From contig NZ_JADKPR010000022.1 of assembly GCF_015351475.1 (NCBI RefSeq), forward strand, positions 1 through 64,000: a DNA stretch of 64,000 nucleotides. The letters run 5' to 3'. Source of the stretch: Flavobacterium sp. HJJ. GTDB taxonomy: Bacteria; Bacteroidota; Bacteroidia; Flavobacteriales; Flavobacteriaceae. The notes beneath the pieces are model-generated. The model made no database searches. It worked only from the letters and a program-made list of their open reading frames with translations, and was not told where the DNA came from. The position numbers were made by a program, and so were the translations under genes. Below, piece by piece: positions 25,121-35,477 of this stretch; the first letter of the stretch is position 1; every line of letters starts with the position of its first letter.

Positions 25121-26719
25121 TTACTTAATATCCCAGAATATTTTTGTACTTAAATTATCATTTGCTTTAACAGCATTATAATTAACCGTATTATTAACAC
25201 TCTCTGAAGTCGGATATGTCCAGCGTGTTGGCGGTGTTTTTCTCACACTGCTTGTTTCATCCTCTCGGAATGTTAAAGCTGGAAGCTTTAATCTTCTTTG
25301 TTCTGCCCAAGATTCATCGGCTTGCATTATATTGTAATGAATATACTTTTGAAAAGCAATCAACTGCAATTGAGCTGCAGGTGTTGTAGCTCCACCAAAG
25401 TTGATTTTAGTAATATAAGCTTCAATTTCTGCAGATGTAGGTGCTTGAGTCGGTTTCCACGTAAGAGCATCAGCTGTATCACCTAATCTTACATAATATT
25501 CAACAGATTGTCTGATCGCTTTTTCGAAATAATTTTTTGCAGTAGCAGCATTACCACTTCTTGAATAATACTCAGCAAGAATCAGGTTTACTTCAGCAGC
25601 ATTAATCAATGTCCCAGGCAACCATTTATTTCTACTGATTACAGAACGATTATAGATTGCAATTTTACCCTCAGTTATTGATAGATCTTGATCTGCTGAT
25701 GAAGCCACCGCTGGATCAAGTCCTTCATAAGTAGGAGCCACTATCACTACATTATTTTCTATATGTGTTCCCTTTTCAAACAGCCAAGGCTCACGAGGGT
25801 CTAGATTCGCATTCATGTGATCAATCATAGGCTTTGGAGCAATATTATTATTCCTATCTTCTAAAGCAGAAATAAATCCAGAAGTATTCAATCCTGTATC
25901 AGAATTTTGATTATAGACTCTGAATGCAATATTTTCTGAATTTTCATCAACTAGTTTTCCTTCAGCAATAATTGCAGCCATTTCAGTATTTGCTCTTGCT
26001 GTAAAAGCAGGAACGGCAGAAACTCTGTTCAACATTTTCAATCGCAAAGAATTGCAATAGTTTTTCCAACTTGTCAAGTTTCCTTTATTGATCAGATCTT
26101 GATTTTTGAATTCTGCATCTACTTTAAGAGACAAAGTAATTGAATTCAATTCGGTAGAAAAAGCTTTCAATTGATCCAACATCATGGTATAAAGCTCAGT
26201 CTGATTATCATACTTAGCCAATGCACTAGCGTAATCACCACCTGTTAAACTAATTTTACCCGCTTCGGAGAAAGGAATATCTCCAAAGTTATCAATCATT
26301 TTTTGAGTATGATCGAATAAATAAATAGTGGAAGCAATCGTAAAGATTCTGTTATCAGTCTGTTCTGCAGCAGGCAAAGAAGCCATCACTTTTTCCAGCT
26401 CCCTATATTGGGTAATGAACCTGTAATATCTATCCCATCTATAAACTGTAGCTGCACCTGGAATATAACGCCCAGTTATATTTGTAAATCCATGCCCCTG
26501 AGTAAAGGTTAGAGAAGTCGTTCTTAAAACGGTAAAATAGTTCCAATAGGACGGAATTACATCCTCATAGTTGATCTTCATGAAACCAGCAAACTGTTTA
26601 GGAACAGTTGTTGTTGTAACCTTAGAAGGATCTCTATAAGCATCCGCAAACTCGTCTTGCGAACAAGAACCAAAGAAAACAGCTATGCTTGCCAGTGATA
26701 TATATAATAATTTTTTCAT
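25121..26719 (-). CDS. SusD-like lipoprotein of the N-glycan locus (third pair)
   Basis: I placed the start at 26719, the ATG before MKKLLYISLASIAVFFGSC. An upstream in-frame ATG at 26749 adds ten polar residues. The lipobox FGSC puts the acylated Cys at residue 19 of the 532-residue protein. The rest resembles the SusD_2 subgroup (SWKNYCNSLRLKMLNRVSA, and the closing ADESWAEQRRLKLP block). It should bind glycans or glycopeptides at the surface and cap the SusC partner encoded 31 bp upstream. The next genes are a PNGase F-type N-glycanase and a peptidase, which points to N-glycans or glycopeptides as ligand. Confidence 0.92.
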   Translation of the reverse strand: MKKLLYISLASIAVFFGSCSQDEFADAYRDPSKVTTTTVPKQFAGFMKINYEDVIPSYWNYFTVLRTTSLTFTQGHGFTNITGRYIPGAATVYRWDRYYRFITQYRELEKVMASLPAAEQTDNRIFTIASTIYLFDHTQKMIDNFGDIPFSEAGKISLTGGDYASALAKYDNQTELYTMMLDQLKAFSTELNSITLSLKVDAEFKNQDLINKGNLTSWKNYCNSLRLKMLNRVSAVPAFTARANTEMAAIIAEGKLVDENSENIAFRVYNQNSDTGLNTSGFISALEDRNNNIAPKPMIDHMNANLDPREPWLFEKGTHIENNVVIVAPTYEGLDPAVASSADQDLSITEGKIAIYNRSVISRNKWLPGTLINAAEVNLILAEYYSRSGNAATAKNYFEKAIRQSVEYYVRLGDTADALTWKPTQAPTSAEIEAYITKINFGGATTPAAQLQLIAFQKYIHYNIMQADESWAEQRRLKLPALTFREDETSSVRKTPPTRWTYPTSESVNNTVNYNAVKANDNLSTKIFWDIK

Positions 26720-26750
26720 GTTATTTTTTTTAAAATTGTGTTTCATCAAA

Positions 26751-29700
26751 TTAGAAAGATGCTCTCATCATTAATCCAAAACTTCTAGCAGATGGAGTCA
26801 ATCCAGCATTGTTTACGTTTTGATCCCATCTAGTTCCCGCAACAGTTCCCTCGGCATCCATGTCTTTAATTGTTCTGTAGATATAAAATAAATTACGTCC
26901 AAAAGCTGAAAAAGTTAATTTAGTAGCACCAATCTTATTAGCCCAAGCAATTGGCATATTATAAGCAAATGATATTTCTCTCATTTTGATATAATCGTTT
27001 TTCACGATATACAATTCATAACGTGAGCTACTGTATTGAGGACCACCCCAGTTGTACGTCATATTATAATAACCTGCCTGAGAAATCACATTAGTATTTA
27101 CTGCGCCATCAGCTGTAACACCATCCATCAACATACCATCACGGTATAATGTTTGCCCGCCTGGTCCTGCAGTTGCACTATTAGGAACTTGAACTCCTTG
27201 ACCATTAGCATCCATATAATAAGTTAAACCTCCACGGTCATTAGTACTATAATTCAAACTCTCCTCGGTTAAACCTCTAGCAGACATCCAATTAAGACCT
27301 GTCGGCATTAAATAACCTCCGTAAGAATAATCAATATTGACATCCAAAGTAAAATCTTTATACGTAAACGAGTTCAATAATCCTCCTACACCTTTAGGTG
27401 TGGCAGTACCATATTTCTCCCATTTATTACCATCAATCATATAAAATCCGTCACTATCAACCATTTTATTACCATTAGCATCTGTCATAACAGGATGCGC
27501 ATAAATCCCTCCCATTGGGTCACCCACTACTGATTTCAATTGAGCGGCAGACCCATCATAATCAGTGTGTAAATATTCGCTTGCACCGTTAGCTAATTTT
27601 TTAATTTTATTATTATTCTTTGCCCAGTTCAAAGTAATATTCCAAGAAAAATCATTTGTCAGTATTGGAGAACCTGTTAACGCGATTTCAATCCCTTGAT
27701 TACTTAAATCCCCCACGTTAGAAAAAATAGAAGTGGCTCCTGTGGTAGGTGCCAATGACATTGGCAAAATTTGATCTTTAATTTTTGCATTGTAATAAGA
27801 TAAATCCAATCCTAACCTTCTGTCAAAGAACTTAGTTTCGAAACCTAGCTCAACCTCATTTTTCATCTCCGGTTTAATACCCTCGTTTCCATAAGCCGCA
27901 TTTGAAGTAGTAGTCAGTACTGGAGCATTTGTCCCCTGAGTTCCTAATGTAGTTTGATTAAAAGCCACATTAGACTGATAAATTTCAGGATAGTTACCCA
28001 CAATTCCCCAGGAAGCACGTAATTTTGCATAACTGATTACTTCCGGCAATTTAACCGCTTCAGACAATACAAAAGAGGAGTTGACTGAAGGATAAGTAAA
28101 GGCATTATCATCAGGGTGCATTGTAGAAGTACGATCCTTTCTTATTGTTCCTTCAAGGAACAGGTAATTTTTATAGCTACCGTTCACAGTTCCGAATACA
28201 GCGTCTTTTAAAAGTAAAGATCTGCTAGAAGTACTTGTAATAAGCTTATTTGAAGAATTTATATCATACCAACCTTCAACACTTAAACCTCCATCTGTTG
28301 ATCTCGACAAAGCAGAACCAGTTTCTTTAGTTGCATTGTACCCTGCTTGAGCTCCAACCTCAAAATCTTCATTGATTTTTTTATTGTAAATTAACATCAC
28401 ATCACCGTATAGAACATTATAATCATTTGAATTCATAGAAAAAGAACCAGATGCAATTCCATAAATCAAAGGTATTTCTACAGGTTCTTTAGCTTCAACA
28501 TTTATGGATGTTAAATCAGTAGAAACACGTCCTCGCAATTTCAAATCTTTATAAAGCGTAAGTGTTTCGGTAATACTCGCAATCAAACGGTTTGTAATTT
28601 CATCATTTGATTTTTCATTTGTATTCCAAAAATAATCACCAATATCAGCTTTAAAACCGTTACGCTTGATATTTTCATCTGGAGTCGAACTATCTCCTGA
28701 ACCAGTAACATATTTGTATCCTAAACTGGTTTTGTATTTAGCTTTGTACCAATCCCCATTATCAAAAGGGCTCATCATACCTGCAAAGTTATTTACCAAT
28801 CGATCCATAAGAATGGCACGATTATGAGTATTTTGATTCATATAACTCACAATCACGTCTGTTTTCGAATATTTACCAGTATTAAATGATGCATTCAGGT
28901 TAAGTGTATTTTTTTTATTCATATTACCCATAGTCAAGGCTTGTGATTCATTGTGAGTATAAGATAAACGGATACTGCTATTTTCAGTATTGTTAGAAAT
29001 AGCAATGTTTGTTGCACCATCCCAAGAATTTTGGAACATATTTTTGTATCCGTCCTTTTGAGCCGAATAAGGACGAACTACACCATCCCAAGACATAATA
29101 GGCTGCCCATCAAACCACATGCCAAAATTAGATTGACTTGCACCCGAAACACCTCTCGTTTCTTTGATACCATCACCATCAATATCATAATGAGCAAAAC
29201 CATCTGGAAGGACAAATCCTGACGAAGCATAATTATTATTTGAATACCCAGGACCTCTTTCATATTGAAATCTTGGCAAGTATGCTATTTTATTCATTGA
29301 ATAGCTAGTACTAAAATCTACACCTAAGCCTTTTTTTCCTTTACCTGATTTAGAGGTAATCAATACAACCCCATTTACAGCCTCAGAACCATATAATGCT
29401 GCAGCAGAAGCTCCTTTAAGGATAGAAATATTATCAATGTCTTCTGGATTAATATCTGCAAGTCCATTGTTTCTCATGCGGGAATCCCCCCAATAGTCAT
29501 TATTTTTTGCTTCTCCATCACGGATTGGCACACCATCCAGAACGATAAGTGGATTCGTTTTACCTTTAATAGAGTTAAGCCCACGAATAGTGATATTGAT
29601 TACACCATTACCTCCTGGCGAAGAATTAACACGAACTCCTGGTGCTTTACCATATAAAGAGTTTGCAATAGTAGGTGAACCTGTCTTAACGATTGCTTCA

Positions 29701-30083
29701 GACTTAATTACACTGGTAGCATAGCCTAAAGATTTCTTTGCTTTAGATTGTCCAAGTGCTGTTACAACAACCTCATTAAGATTTTGAGAAGATGATATCA
29801 ATTTTACATTAAGAACAGCAGAACCTGTAAGTGTAACTTCCTTTGTTACATATCCTACGTAAGAAACTACTAATACCGCAGACAAATTTGGCACCTTAAG
29901 ACTATAGGCTCCATCAAAATCTGCAGAAGCACCCGTTGAAGATCCTTTAACAACGATAGTGGTTCCTGGCAAAGGCATACCAGCACCATCTGTAATTTTA
30001 CCTGTAACTGTTGTTTGAGCATTACCGCTATAGAAACTGAGCATGCAAAAAACAAACAGTAGTTTTAATACTTTTTGAATCAT
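26751..30083 (-). CDS. SusC-type TonB-dependent transporter of the N-glycan locus (third pair)
   Basis: Counted from ATG 30083 (MIQKVLKLLFVFCMLSFYSG, then N-A-Q) the protein has 1110 residues. The frame is open a further 13 codons upstream, but that part is not signal-like. A carboxypeptidase-D regulatory-like domain (VTGKITDGAGMPLPGTTIVV) follows the signal peptide directly, then plug and barrel. Unlike the other two SusC proteins it has no STN domain, and no ECF sigma or FecR gene is linked to it. Control therefore must come from elsewhere. The LytTR two-component system at 57-58.8 kb is the nearest candidate. The shared 16-bp motif lies 95 bp upstream of the start. Confidence 0.93.
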   Translation of the reverse strand: MIQKVLKLLFVFCMLSFYSGNAQTTVTGKITDGAGMPLPGTTIVVKGSSTGASADFDGAYSLKVPNLSAVLVVSYVGYVTKEVTLTGSAVLNVKLISSSQNLNEVVVTALGQSKAKKSLGYATSVIKSEAIVKTGSPTIANSLYGKAPGVRVNSSPGGNGVINITIRGLNSIKGKTNPLIVLDGVPIRDGEAKNNDYWGDSRMRNNGLADINPEDIDNISILKGASAAALYGSEAVNGVVLITSKSGKGKKGLGVDFSTSYSMNKIAYLPRFQYERGPGYSNNNYASSGFVLPDGFAHYDIDGDGIKETRGVSGASQSNFGMWFDGQPIMSWDGVVRPYSAQKDGYKNMFQNSWDGATNIAISNNTENSSIRLSYTHNESQALTMGNMNKKNTLNLNASFNTGKYSKTDVIVSYMNQNTHNRAILMDRLVNNFAGMMSPFDNGDWYKAKYKTSLGYKYVTGSGDSSTPDENIKRNGFKADIGDYFWNTNEKSNDEITNRLIASITETLTLYKDLKLRGRVSTDLTSINVEAKEPVEIPLIYGIASGSFSMNSNDYNVLYGDVMLIYNKKINEDFEVGAQAGYNATKETGSALSRSTDGGLSVEGWYDINSSNKLITSTSSRSLLLKDAVFGTVNGSYKNYLFLEGTIRKDRTSTMHPDDNAFTYPSVNSSFVLSEAVKLPEVISYAKLRASWGIVGNYPEIYQSNVAFNQTTLGTQGTNAPVLTTTSNAAYGNEGIKPEMKNEVELGFETKFFDRRLGLDLSYYNAKIKDQILPMSLAPTTGATSIFSNVGDLSNQGIEIALTGSPILTNDFSWNITLNWAKNNNKIKKLANGASEYLHTDYDGSAAQLKSVVGDPMGGIYAHPVMTDANGNKMVDSDGFYMIDGNKWEKYGTATPKGVGGLLNSFTYKDFTLDVNIDYSYGGYLMPTGLNWMSARGLTEESLNYSTNDRGGLTYYMDANGQGVQVPNSATAGPGGQTLYRDGMLMDGVTADGAVNTNVISQAGYYNMTYNWGGPQYSSSRYELYIVKNDYIKMREISFAYNMPIAWANKIGATKLTFSAFGRNLFYIYRTIKDMDAEGTVAGTRWDQNVNNAGLTPSARSFGLMMRASF

Positions 30084-30178
30084 AAATTTAGTTTTTGGGT
30101 TAAAAAAGTTAACTGCCAACACTAACTGTTGGTTAATATTTAGTTAAATTTAACAACATTGAACCAATGAAAAACTAA

Positions 30179-30194
30179 ATTTTCGACCAATGAC
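30179..30194 (-). promoter_or_regulatory. Shared 16-bp motif, site 2 (upstream of the N-glycan susC)
   Basis: On the minus strand this reads GTCATTGGTCGAAAAT and fits GYYRTTRGTCGAAWWW. It is 95 bp upstream of the chosen susC start. A small palindrome (CCAACA, 5 bases, TGTTGG at 30116-30132) lies between it and the gene. Confidence 0.55.
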
Positions 30195-30391
30195 TAACCA
30201 ACCACGCTGTTCGTTAATTTTGCTATAATTTTTCACTAAAAAAACTCATTTCAACTATAATTATCAGTCAAATTGTTCTTAAGACATATAAATCACAATA
30301 ATAACCGCTGATTAAGTAAAAAAACTATACTTAGCAAAATGTTAAAAGAATAAAATTTGTCTTTATTTGAGTTAAATATAAATTAACAAAT

Positions 30392-30438
30392 AAAAAGAGA
30401 GGCTCTATCACCGGTTATGTGATACAGCCTCTCTTTTT
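30392..30438. terminator. Strong terminator at the end of the 26-kb glycosidase operon
   Basis: A 20-base arm starting AAAAAGAGAGGCTCTATCAC pairs almost perfectly with the matching arm at 30419-30438 over a 7-base loop. T-runs lie on both sides. It is about 105 bp past the GH3 stop on the minus strand, so the run of genes from 56820 down to 30544 ends here and the susC gene at 30083 uses its own promoter. Confidence 0.85.
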
Positions 30439-30543
30439 ATTTTTATAAATCCTATCAAAATATTGATATCAAATATTCATTCACAAGGATTAGTTTTACT
30501 GTTAAAATTTAATTTAAATATTATCAATAGTATTCAAACTAAA

Positions 30544-33207
30544 TCAATTATTTAAGACACTGAAGCTTAACTTTTGTAAATCTGTCGAATTTCCTCCTAC
30601 CATTACAACAAAGTTTCCAGGTTCGACAACCTCTTTCATTTCGCGGTTCCAAAGAGACAGCTCATTGGGAGTAATAGTAAAATCGACATGTTTAGTTTCA
30701 CCTTTCTTTATAAATAATCTTTTGAAACCTTTTAATGTTTTTTCTGGAGTTGTTACACTACTGTAAACATCATTAATATACAACTGAACAACCTCATCAC
30801 CATCAAAATTTCCGACGTTTTTCACATCAATACTTACCTTCAATTCTTCGTTTGTCTTTATTTCAGCCGAACTGATAGCTAAATTCGAATATTCGAACTT
30901 TGTATAACTCAAACCATATCCAAAAGTATATAAAGGATTTTCACTTTCGCTGACATATCTATGAATAGCAGATCGTTTCTGATTGTAATAAATAGGAAGC
31001 TGTCCGACAGATTTAGGAAAGGTAATTGGCAGTCTTCCTCCTGGATTGTAATTTCCAAATAAAACATCGGCTACTGCCTTTCCTCCTGCTTCACCAGGAA
31101 ACCAGCCTTCAACAATTGCAGGAATATTGTCGTTGATCCAGTTTACCGAAAGCGGACGGCCATTTAACAGTACACAAACTACAGGAGTTCCTGTTTTCTG
31201 AATTGCCTCAATAAGTTCTTGCTGCATTCCGTGTAAATCTAAAGATGCAACATCTCTGTTTTCTTCTACCAATTCATTAGATTCACCTAACACCACAATA
31301 GCAACATCCGCTTTTTTAGCAATATCTATCGCTGGCTGAAAATTTACTTTTTCTAAATTCCAGCGCAAGTGAGCTCTGGCTCCCCAGCCACCTTCCCACA
31401 TTTCGATGCGGACTTTGTATTTTTTTCCTGCTTCGATATTCTTTGGAGTCGTAACTATACTAGTTGCTCCTTTTGTCCAATTATCAATAACTAGCTGATC
31501 ATCGATCCACATTCTGATTCCATCATCAGAACTTAGGCCTAACCAGCCGTCAAACGACTTTTCCGATTTTATATAACCTGTCCAGCGAATAGAGAAATCA
31601 TCATCTGTAACCCCATCACCCGGAGACCAAGGCCAGTCAAATTCTAATTGCTTATCGGTGCGGGTTAATGCTGGAACTCCTTCAACATTTCTGTTGTTGA
31701 AATATTCCCCTTTTAAACCATTTTGTGATTCGTCTGGTGTAAATAAAAATTTCGACGGAATAATTTGTCCTTTTACAATTAAGGGAACTCCTTCTTCATA
31801 AAGCACATTTGTTTTAGTGCCAACCACTTCTTTAATTCCTTCTAGAACGGTTTTCCCCACTTTGTTATGAACTGAATATCCTCCCAATCTTGACACATCA
31901 GCATTGGGTCCGATAACGGCAATTGTTTGAATGTCTTTTTTTAAAGGTAAAATACTATTGTCGTTTTTTAATAAAACAATAGATTTAAGACCAGCTTCCA
32001 AAGCAATATCCTGATTTTCTTTGGTATGAAAACGCTCTTTGATTAAATGGTCTGCCGTATACGGGTTTTCGAATAGTCCCAATAAAAATTTAAGACGCAG
32101 CACACCACCAGCTGCACGGTCAATATCTTCCATTGATAATTTCTTTTCATTCACTAATTCGATAACTGTTTTTTGCCAAAACTCATTTGTAAAATCATAA
32201 AACTGCATATCGACACCAGCCAAAACGGCTTGTCTGATACTTTCTTTTGGAGAATCTGTTACATGATGCGTGGTTTGAAGGTATTTAATAGCCCCTAAAT
32301 CGGAGACTACAATTCCTTTAAAACCCCATTCTTCTCTCAAAACATCTGTCAATAACCAGCGATTTGCAGCACAAGGAATGCCGTCTAATTCTGAATACGC
32401 ACACATTGTTCCTAAAGCACCGCCTTTTGTAAATGCTTTTTGAAACGATGGAAGATGATCTTCACGAGCCGAACGTTCTCCCACCAAAATTGGCGAAGAA
32501 TTTCCTCCAGCCTGTGGAATACCGTGAACTGCAAAGTGTTTTGGTTCTGCAATTATAGATCGGTCTGATTTTAAATCATCGCCCTGCATCCCTTTTATAA
32601 ATGCCAAACCAATTTCACTGTTTAAATACGCATCTTCCCCAAAAGTTTCAGCAACTCTTCCCCAGCGTGGTTCACGGCCTAAATCTAAATTTGGGCCTAA
32701 ACCAAAATGTACCCCGTGTGCTCTGGCTTCGGTAGCAATTACTCTCCCAACCCTATCCATCACGTTAGTGTCCCAGGTTGCACCTAAACCAATGTTCATT
32801 GGAAAAGCCGTACTTCCGTCATCTAGATAACCATGAAGCATCTCGCACATAATAAGAGCTGGAATCCCCCATTTATTGCTTTTAATTACCTCTTTTTGAA
32901 GATCATTAATCATTTTAGCCGATCTTGGATAAATATCGTGAATGGCTCCTATTCCTAGATTACCGGCTTTAGTTTTGGTTTTGGTCTTTGAAAAATCTTC
33001 GCCTTCCTTAAAAAATTCGCCTTTATACATATCCATCTGGCGTACTTTTTCCTCAAGAGTCATTCGGCTTAATAAATCTTTCAAACGCTCTTCGACTGGT
33101 AATCCAGCATTTTGATAGGGATATTTATTCTGTGCCGAAATCGGGTTAAAAAACCCTAGGAAAACAGCTAAAACAATCGCTTTCTTTTTTAATATTAATC
33201 GTAACAT
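30544..33207 (-). CDS. GH3 glycosidase with inserted PA14 domain
   Basis: The 887-residue secreted protein (signal about 1-25) has a GH3 TIM-barrel, then the alpha/beta sandwich split by a PA14 domain at about 490-640 (NGLKGEYFNNRN, then WTGYIKSEKSFDGWLGLSSD), and a fibronectin III-like C-terminal domain. The nucleophile is Asp303 in VVSDLGAIKYL. The sugar-binding Lys223-His224 pair is in AEPKHF. GH3 members act on beta-glucosides, xylosides or N-acetylglucosaminides, and PA14 inserts shape the acceptor site. It is the last gene of the operon. A GH3 beta-1,2-xylosidase acting on plant N-glycans has been described in gut Bacteroides, which is one candidate role here. Specificity is not proven by sequence. 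Confidence 0.9.
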   Translation of the reverse strand: MLRLILKKKAIVLAVFLGFFNPISAQNKYPYQNAGLPVEERLKDLLSRMTLEEKVRQMDMYKGEFFKEGEDFSKTKTKTKAGNLGIGAIHDIYPRSAKMINDLQKEVIKSNKWGIPALIMCEMLHGYLDDGSTAFPMNIGLGATWDTNVMDRVGRVIATEARAHGVHFGLGPNLDLGREPRWGRVAETFGEDAYLNSEIGLAFIKGMQGDDLKSDRSIIAEPKHFAVHGIPQAGGNSSPILVGERSAREDHLPSFQKAFTKGGALGTMCAYSELDGIPCAANRWLLTDVLREEWGFKGIVVSDLGAIKYLQTTHHVTDSPKESIRQAVLAGVDMQFYDFTNEFWQKTVIELVNEKKLSMEDIDRAAGGVLRLKFLLGLFENPYTADHLIKERFHTKENQDIALEAGLKSIVLLKNDNSILPLKKDIQTIAVIGPNADVSRLGGYSVHNKVGKTVLEGIKEVVGTKTNVLYEEGVPLIVKGQIIPSKFLFTPDESQNGLKGEYFNNRNVEGVPALTRTDKQLEFDWPWSPGDGVTDDDFSIRWTGYIKSEKSFDGWLGLSSDDGIRMWIDDQLVIDNWTKGATSIVTTPKNIEAGKKYKVRIEMWEGGWGARAHLRWNLEKVNFQPAIDIAKKADVAIVVLGESNELVEENRDVASLDLHGMQQELIEAIQKTGTPVVCVLLNGRPLSVNWINDNIPAIVEGWFPGEAGGKAVADVLFGNYNPGGRLPITFPKSVGQLPIYYNQKRSAIHRYVSESENPLYTFGYGLSYTKFEYSNLAISSAEIKTNEELKVSIDVKNVGNFDGDEVVQLYINDVYSSVTTPEKTLKGFKRLFIKKGETKHVDFTITPNELSLWNREMKEVVEPGNFVVMVGGNSTDLQKLSFSVLNN

Positions 33208-33223
33208 AAGTTGTGGTTGTTTT

Positions 33224-35467
33224 TTAATTTTGAATCACTTTTAGCGCAGTTCCATTTACAAAATCATCATGAGTGATAAAAAAACTGTTATGGTCTTTCC
33301 CTTCTAATTGGATCTTTTTAATTTTCCCGCCATTATTGATTTCACGTTCAATTACGATACTTTTATTTTTATAATACCTTGAATCTAATTGAATGGTTAT
33401 TTTATCAAACATTGGTGTTGTAATCGTGTATATTGGATTACCAGGAGCGATTGGGTAAATTCCCATCATTGAGTATACCAGCCATGCAGACATTGTTCCA
33501 GTATCGTCATTTCCAGGTAATCCTTTTGGTTTATTCTGAAAATATTCTTTCACTAATTTTTTTACCAATTCCTGACTTCTCCATTCCTCACCTTTTATGT
33601 AATTAAACAAATAAGGGTACGCAATATCAGGTTCATTTGCCATATCAAATTGTTTTACATCAAAAAGTTTTTGCAATTGACTGGTAAAGTTTTTTTCTCC
33701 TCCCATCAATTTTATAAGTCCTTTGATATCGTGGGGCATCATGAAAGAATATTGCCATGCATTACCTTCGATAAAGCCAATATTTTCTTCGAAATTAGCT
33801 CCGGACAAAGGATCAAACGGCTCATAAAAACTGCCGTTTTCGGTTCTTGGATGGAGCATTTTCAATTCTTTATCATATAATTTTCTGTATGATAATGAGC
33901 GGTTTTTAAATCGTTCTTCGTCTTCTTTTTTTCCTAATGCTTTCGCTAAAAGTGAAATCGAATAATCCGAAGCATTATATTCCTGAGTTGTAGAAACAGA
34001 ACCTCTGTCTTTGGTCGTTACAAACCCTTTTTGAATGTAATCCTGAAGTCCGGGACGCAGAGGATTATTTCCAATCTGGTCAGCTCCTTTCAGCATGGCT
34101 TGGTAAGCTTTTTGCACATCAAAATCCCTAATTCCTTTTAGATAAGTATCTGCAATGACAATACTTGCAGGGTCGCCGACCATCGTAAATGTTTCTGTCG
34201 AATTTAATTCCCACTTGGGGAGCCAGCCATTTTCATCATACATCTGAAGCATGCTTTTTACCATATCTGACTGCTGTTTTGGATACACCAAAGACATGAG
34301 CTGATGTAAATTTCTATACGTATCCCAAAGTGAAAAAACAGTGTAGCGGGTTCCTGCTGTTTTACCTATTTTTCCCGTTTTTATTTCAGGATATTCACCA
34401 TTACTATCATTTAAAGTATTTGGATGAATTAACGTATGATACAATGCCGTGTAAAAAACTGTCTTTTCTTCTTTTGAACCTCCTTCGACTAAAATCTTCG
34501 AAAGTTCCTGATTCCATTCGTTATAGGTATCTTTATAAACGGTATCAAATGATTTGTTTCCAGTCTCTTTTTCTAAATTTTCTCTGGCATTTTCGATACT
34601 TACATACGAAACGCCAATTTTAACTTCGACAGTTTCTTCTTTATCAAAATGATACGTAAAATAAGTCCCAATGCTGTCGCCAACGACCATTTTGGTATTA
34701 TTTTCCATCAATCTGGTTTTCCCGTTATAGGTCATCCATTGTGCCTCGACTCCATTGTATTTTGAATGTTTTTTCCATACTCCAAACTTTGCTGCGGGTT
34801 TAGAAAACTTGGCAGCAAAATATACCGGATAAGCAGCTTCCGGGCTGTTGTAACAGAAAGAACCAACGCTGCGCATTCCTTCAACTTCAGTTGATGAAAC
34901 TATTTGTACCATCGCGCCTTCTTCATTTGTTAAACCCAAACCAAGATTTAATAAAATATTAGACTGCCCTTTTGGAAACGTAAATCTGCTTACACCCACT
35001 CTTTTCGAAGCGGTAAATTCAGCTTTAACATTGTATTTATCAATTTTTGAACTGTAATAAGCCGTTTTTGCCACTTCCTCAGAATAAGCCGAACCATATT
35101 TTAAATGATCCGTTTCAACATTACCGGTTGTAGGCATTAATAATATAACACCTAATTCTGGACAGCCTACCCCGCTTAAATTTACCTGAGAAAAACCAGT
35201 TAAAAAGGTATTCTCATTTACATACGGGTTGGAGAGCCAGCGGCTGTCTTTCTCTAATGGTAAATTTTTAGAGCCAGCTACATTAAACGGACTAATACTC
35301 GCCATTCCTCTTGGAGCAATTGGACCGGGAAAAGCTGCACCATAATTTGAAGTTCCAATAAATGGGTTTACGTAATCTGCAGGCTGTTGCGCATAAATAG
35401 CTGCATTACTAAAAAACAGCATGGCTATACATGCTGTTTGTATTATAATCCTTTTATTTAAAACCAT
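33224..35467 (-). CDS. GH92 alpha-mannosidase (paralogue a)
   Basis: The 747-residue protein has a Sec signal ending near IYAQ and the full GH92 layout: an N-terminal beta-sandwich opening DYVNPFIGTSNYGAAFPGPI, and an (alpha/alpha)6 barrel. The acid residue is in EGNAWQYSF, and the base motif GNDDTGTMSAW is at about 652-662. GH92 enzymes are calcium-dependent inverting exo-alpha-mannosidases. This copy is the most diverged of the four. It lacks the HGNEPSHH block seen in paralogues c and d and has DMANEPDIAYPYLF instead, so a different linkage preference is likely. It lies 16 bp upstream of GH3 and 10 bp after a GH29 gene in one operon. Confidence 0.92.
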   Translation of the reverse strand: MVLNKRIIIQTACIAMLFFSNAAIYAQQPADYVNPFIGTSNYGAAFPGPIAPRGMASISPFNVAGSKNLPLEKDSRWLSNPYVNENTFLTGFSQVNLSGVGCPELGVILLMPTTGNVETDHLKYGSAYSEEVAKTAYYSSKIDKYNVKAEFTASKRVGVSRFTFPKGQSNILLNLGLGLTNEEGAMVQIVSSTEVEGMRSVGSFCYNSPEAAYPVYFAAKFSKPAAKFGVWKKHSKYNGVEAQWMTYNGKTRLMENNTKMVVGDSIGTYFTYHFDKEETVEVKIGVSYVSIENARENLEKETGNKSFDTVYKDTYNEWNQELSKILVEGGSKEEKTVFYTALYHTLIHPNTLNDSNGEYPEIKTGKIGKTAGTRYTVFSLWDTYRNLHQLMSLVYPKQQSDMVKSMLQMYDENGWLPKWELNSTETFTMVGDPASIVIADTYLKGIRDFDVQKAYQAMLKGADQIGNNPLRPGLQDYIQKGFVTTKDRGSVSTTQEYNASDYSISLLAKALGKKEDEERFKNRSLSYRKLYDKELKMLHPRTENGSFYEPFDPLSGANFEENIGFIEGNAWQYSFMMPHDIKGLIKLMGGEKNFTSQLQKLFDVKQFDMANEPDIAYPYLFNYIKGEEWRSQELVKKLVKEYFQNKPKGLPGNDDTGTMSAWLVYSMMGIYPIAPGNPIYTITTPMFDKITIQLDSRYYKNKSIVIEREINNGGKIKKIQLEGKDHNSFFITHDDFVNGTALKVIQN

Positions 35468-35477
35468 ACCTTTACTT

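Noticed and set aside
30116..30132. Small palindrome CCAACA-N5-TGTTGG upstream of the N-glycan susC as a regulator site.
   Set aside because: Six-bp arms are short for this AT-rich spacer and I found no second copy, so I mention it only beside the 16-bp motif.
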